Assembly (NCBI GenBank): GCA_008501785.1
Contig: QQUD01000915.1
Coordinates: 1-7,605, forward strand
Length of the DNA stretch: 7,605 bases
Reading direction: 5' to 3'
Source of the DNA: Chloroflexota bacterium
GTDB taxonomy: Bacteria; Chloroflexota; Anaerolineae; Promineifilales; Promineifilaceae
Numbering within the stretch: the stretch's first letter is position 1; every line of letters begins with the position of its first letter. Both the position numbers and the translations under genes were made by a program. Shown piece after piece: positions 6,145 through 7,605 of the stretch. The notes under the pieces are model-generated. The model was not told where the DNA came from and ran no database searches. It saw only the letters and a program-made list of their open reading frames with translations.

Positions 6145-6173
6145 GGAACAATTTTATACTTTATGTCAAGTTC

Positions 6174-6239
6174 TCAATCCACGGAGGGCTGCTGATGAGG
6201 TGGGATACCCAAGATGAATGTCGTTTTTGCTCGATTCAT
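6174..6239 (-). CDS. Putative 21-residue leader peptide of the ABC exporter operon
   Basis: ATG at 6239 with a near-ideal GGAGG site (6245-6249) 5 bases upstream; 21 codons, then TGA at 6174. The peptide begins MNRAKTTF, holds a hydrophobic patch F8-I9-L10, then G11-I12-P13-P14-H15-Q16-Q17-P18 and ends S19-V20-D21. No membrane segment or known domain. R3-A4-K5 fits the Arg/Lys-X-Arg/Lys pattern at which macrolides arrest ribosomes, and I12-P13-P14 could slow translation by itself. It lies between a promoter (6272-6300) and an intrinsic terminator (6105-6144), directly upstream of a heterodimeric ABC exporter. Its likely job is regulatory: ribosome position on it would decide whether the terminator forms. 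The alternative is a chance frame, but the ribosome binding site is among the strongest in the window. Confidence 0.62.
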   Translation of the reverse strand: MNRAKTTFILGIPPHQQPSVD

Positions 6240-6249
6240 TGCAGCCTCC
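6183..6249 (-). promoter_or_regulatory. Inverted repeat pairing leader ribosome binding site with end of leader frame
   Basis: On the minus strand GGAGGCTGC (6249-6241), which contains the ribosome binding site, is complementary to GCAGCCCTCC (6192-6183), codons 16-19 of the leader frame, except for one bulged C. The pairing would hide the ribosome binding site. The adjoining CCGTGG (6184-6179) is complementary to CCACGG (6139-6134) of the terminator's ascending arm, so the two pairings compete. Confidence 0.55.
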
Positions 6250-6271
6250 ATTTCTGAAAATTGATAAAAAA

Positions 6272-6300
6272 AGTGTAGCATGGCAAGTTTGATACGTCAA
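6272..6300 (-). promoter_or_regulatory. Sigma70-type promoter for the exporter leader
   Basis: Minus strand: -35 TTGACG (6300-6295, 5 of 6 to consensus), 17-base spacer, -10 TACACT (6277-6272, 4 of 6) preceded by TGC, an extended -10. A start at the A of 6265 would give a 26-base lead before the leader ATG. The -35 begins 11 bases after the glycosyltransferase stop codon. A TTTGA-TACG-TCAAA dyad (6288-6301) covers the -35 and could be an operator. Confidence 0.68.
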
Positions 6301-6311
6301 AAAGCTTTGGT

Positions 6312-7605
6312 TTATTGCACGAACATCCAGGTTGCACGGGACCAATCTACAAATAAGTACAATGAACCTGCACAATAAAGTAGGGAAAGCAGAACGGCTT
6401 TTTTGTTTAAAGCTGGTATCTTTTTTAATCCTTCGGCTGCGACAATAGCCAGCGCTGGAAAAGTAGACATAAAATAGCGGTGATCGGGAAGCGTCAAAAT
6501 GAGCGGAATCCAAACCAGGGCAATCCACATCAACGTATACCAATCTTTCGGCTGGCGGCGACGCACAATCAAGATCATGCCGAAAGCAATGATGGGTAAA
6601 TTGTAAACACCCAATGACGTTGGCAGCCGGTTCGTGACTGTTTCAAATAACACCATTCGCCCATACTCATTGGTTGTTACCAGCAGTGCGTATGACCAAA
6701 TCGTTTCTAGCTGCATCACTAGAAAATCGGTTTGCTTGGCGAAGAGGAGCCAGATTGTGAGACCGGTAACGGCCGTTACCCCCAAAACCGCAAACAGCTT
6801 AACCGCTTGTTTAAACGAACATTTCGTCATCACCAAATAAGCAATGATCGGCAAAACAAACACCATTGTGTACTTTGTCAACATGCCCGCACCCACCGCC
6901 AAACCAAGGGCAACCACCAACCTTCCATCCATGCTACGCATTAAGCGCAACGTCAGATAAATGGCCAGCGAAAAGAAAAAGGTAAGCGGCACTTCAACCA
7001 TGGCAACTGTACCCAAGCGGAAGAAGAGTGGAAATGAAAACAAAATAAAGACAGCGATAAGTCCAGTTTGGCGGCTATATAATTCGCGACCTATCAGATA
7101 AGTCAACATACCCGTTCCAATCATGAAAAACAGCGTCAGTAACCTGGCCTGAAATAATCCAACCCCAAAAATGCGAAGTGTAAACCCATAAAGGATTGGA
7201 CTCAGTGGCGGATGTTGTTTGCCCAGCCACCCCATCTCTCCATAATTTTGAAACAATGCAGATGCGCCTTCGGTGGCCACAAGTTCGGCGGCAGCATAAT
7301 TTCCCTCTTCATCATATCCCCATATCCGCTGTTCAGAAGCATAGACAGTTCCTGCTATCAAAACGATGGAAATGATTAATAACAATGTATATCGATCATT
7401 TGAGAAAAATGTGGTGATGCTTTTTATGAATCGGCTTTGTGACAAATCGGGCATCCATGCGACCGTCGTGCCGGTGATCATTGTGAACAGAATTAACCTG
7501 GGCAATTTATGTGCGTTGCCAGCCGCGCCACTCACCCAGATGGCTGCCAACCAAATGGTTTGCAGCCCCATCATTAAGGCTAATAATCGACCTGTTGTGA
7601 ACAGA
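6312..7605 (-). CDS. GT-C family membrane glycosyltransferase (PMT/ArnT-like), 5' end missing
   Basis: The frame is open to the right window edge, so the start lies outside or is the weakly supported ATG at 7574 (no ribosome binding site seen; 420 residues from there). Numbering from that Met, a membrane helix at about 62-80 is followed by the outer loop GYDEEGNY (86-93) with the acidic D88-E89 pair expected at the active site of lipid-linked-sugar transferases of this family, then the conserved QHPPLSP (120-126) and a series of membrane helices. The C terminus ends in a short helix and VQ-stop. Known family members transfer sugars from polyprenyl phosphate carriers to lipids or proteins outside the membrane. 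Acceptor and donor here are unknown. Two extra hydrophobic stretches precede the usual first helix, suggesting an N-terminal extension. The neighbouring exporter has its own promoter, so a functional link is uncertain. Confidence 0.85.
   Translation of the reverse strand, partial: LFTTGRLLALMMGLQTIWLAAIWVSGAAGNAHKLPRLILFTMITGTTVAWMPDLSQSRFIKSITTFFSNDRYTLLLIISIVLIAGTVYASEQRIWGYDEEGNYAAAELVATEGASALFQNYGEMGWLGKQHPPLSPILYGFTLRIFGVGLFQARLLTLFFMIGTGMLTYLIGRELYSRQTGLIAVFILFSFPLFFRLGTVAMVEVPLTFFFSLAIYLTLRLMRSMDGRLVVALGLAVGAGMLTKYTMVFVLPIIAYLVMTKCSFKQAVKLFAVLGVTAVTGLTIWLLFAKQTDFLVMQLETIWSYALLVTTNEYGRMVLFETVTNRLPTSLGVYNLPIIAFGMILIVRRRQPKDWYTLMWIALVWIPLILTLPDHRYFMSTFPALAIVAAEGLKKIPALNKKAVLLSLLYCAGSLYLFVDWSRATWMFVQ
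6765..6780. repeat. GGTAACGGCCGTTACC, extended copy of the AACGGCCGTT palindrome
   Basis: Perfect 16-base palindrome, read as V-T267-A-V-T in the glycosyltransferase. Four more one-mismatch copies of the 10-mer lie at 2345-2354, 4329-4338, 5157-5166 and 5824-5833, and CGGCCG cores also occur at 1076-1081, 1637-1642 and 2845-2850. Confidence 0.85.

Noticed and set aside
5723..6151. 142-codon minus-strand frame
   Set aside because: Off-frame shadow of the canonical ABC subunit and the leader terminator.
6141..6169. Second promoter with TTGACA at 6169-6164
   Set aside because: At 17 bases the -10 position reads CCAAAA; the nearby TATAAA is only a few bases from the TTGACA box.
6166..6543. 125-codon minus-strand frame overlapping the leader
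   Set aside because: Most of it is an off-frame reading of the glycosyltransferase 3' end and the promoter; no ribosome binding site and no coherent protein pattern.

Overview
All supported genes in this window lie on the minus strand. Read in the direction of transcription (right to left) the order is: the 3' part of a GT-C membrane glycosyltransferase, a regulated-looking leader with a 21-codon reading frame and an intrinsic terminator, two ABC exporter half-transporters, an MFS permease, and the 5' end of a secreted CSLREA-like surface protein. The left and right genes are cut by the window edges. Composition, gene content and repeat load fit a filamentous-type Chloroflexota (Anaerolineae or a related class). 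That placement is an inference from style and was not tested by any search.

The most interesting region is about 6100-6300. A good sigma70-type promoter (TTGACG, 17-base spacer, TGC-TACACT) starts just after the glycosyltransferase stop. It is followed by a strong ribosome binding site, a 21-residue peptide frame, a G+C-rich hairpin with a T6 tail, and then the first ABC gene. The end of the peptide frame can pair either with its own ribosome binding site or with the ascending arm of the terminator. This is the layout of ribosome-mediated transcription attenuation. The two exporter genes behind it show the asymmetric ATPase sites of heterodimeric exporters: one has a canonical Walker B Glu with an LSAGQ signature, the other has Asp in place of the Glu with a canonical LSGGQ. 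A leader peptide ahead of a heterodimeric multidrug exporter is known from Bacillus subtilis bmrB-bmrCD, so the window may hold an unrelated or distant version of that logic.

The second theme is repeats. The palindrome AACGGCCGTT occurs seven times exactly and four more times with one mismatch, mostly inside genes, where it is read as Thr-Ala-Val or Asn-Gly-Arg. Two heptanucleotide tandem repeats occur, one inserted in frame inside an ATPase domain. The spaces between genes hold palindromic elements: a 94-base element with a 17-bp perfect hairpin (512-605), a pair of 64/65-base copies each with two small hairpins whose stems changed in a compensating way (1895-2054), a long inverted repeat between the two ABC genes (4154-4224), and a hairpin just after the second ABC gene (2240-2261).

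Layout: 1-256 CSLREA-like secreted protein (partial); 257-626 intergenic with a palindromic element; 627-1784 MFS permease; 1785-2267 repeat-rich intergenic; 2268-4124 ABC subunit with degenerate site; 4125-4233 gap with inverted repeat; 4234-5979 ABC subunit with canonical Glu; 5980-6311 leader with promoter, peptide frame and terminator; 6312-7605 glycosyltransferase (partial). No tRNA, rRNA, CRISPR array or transposase was seen.
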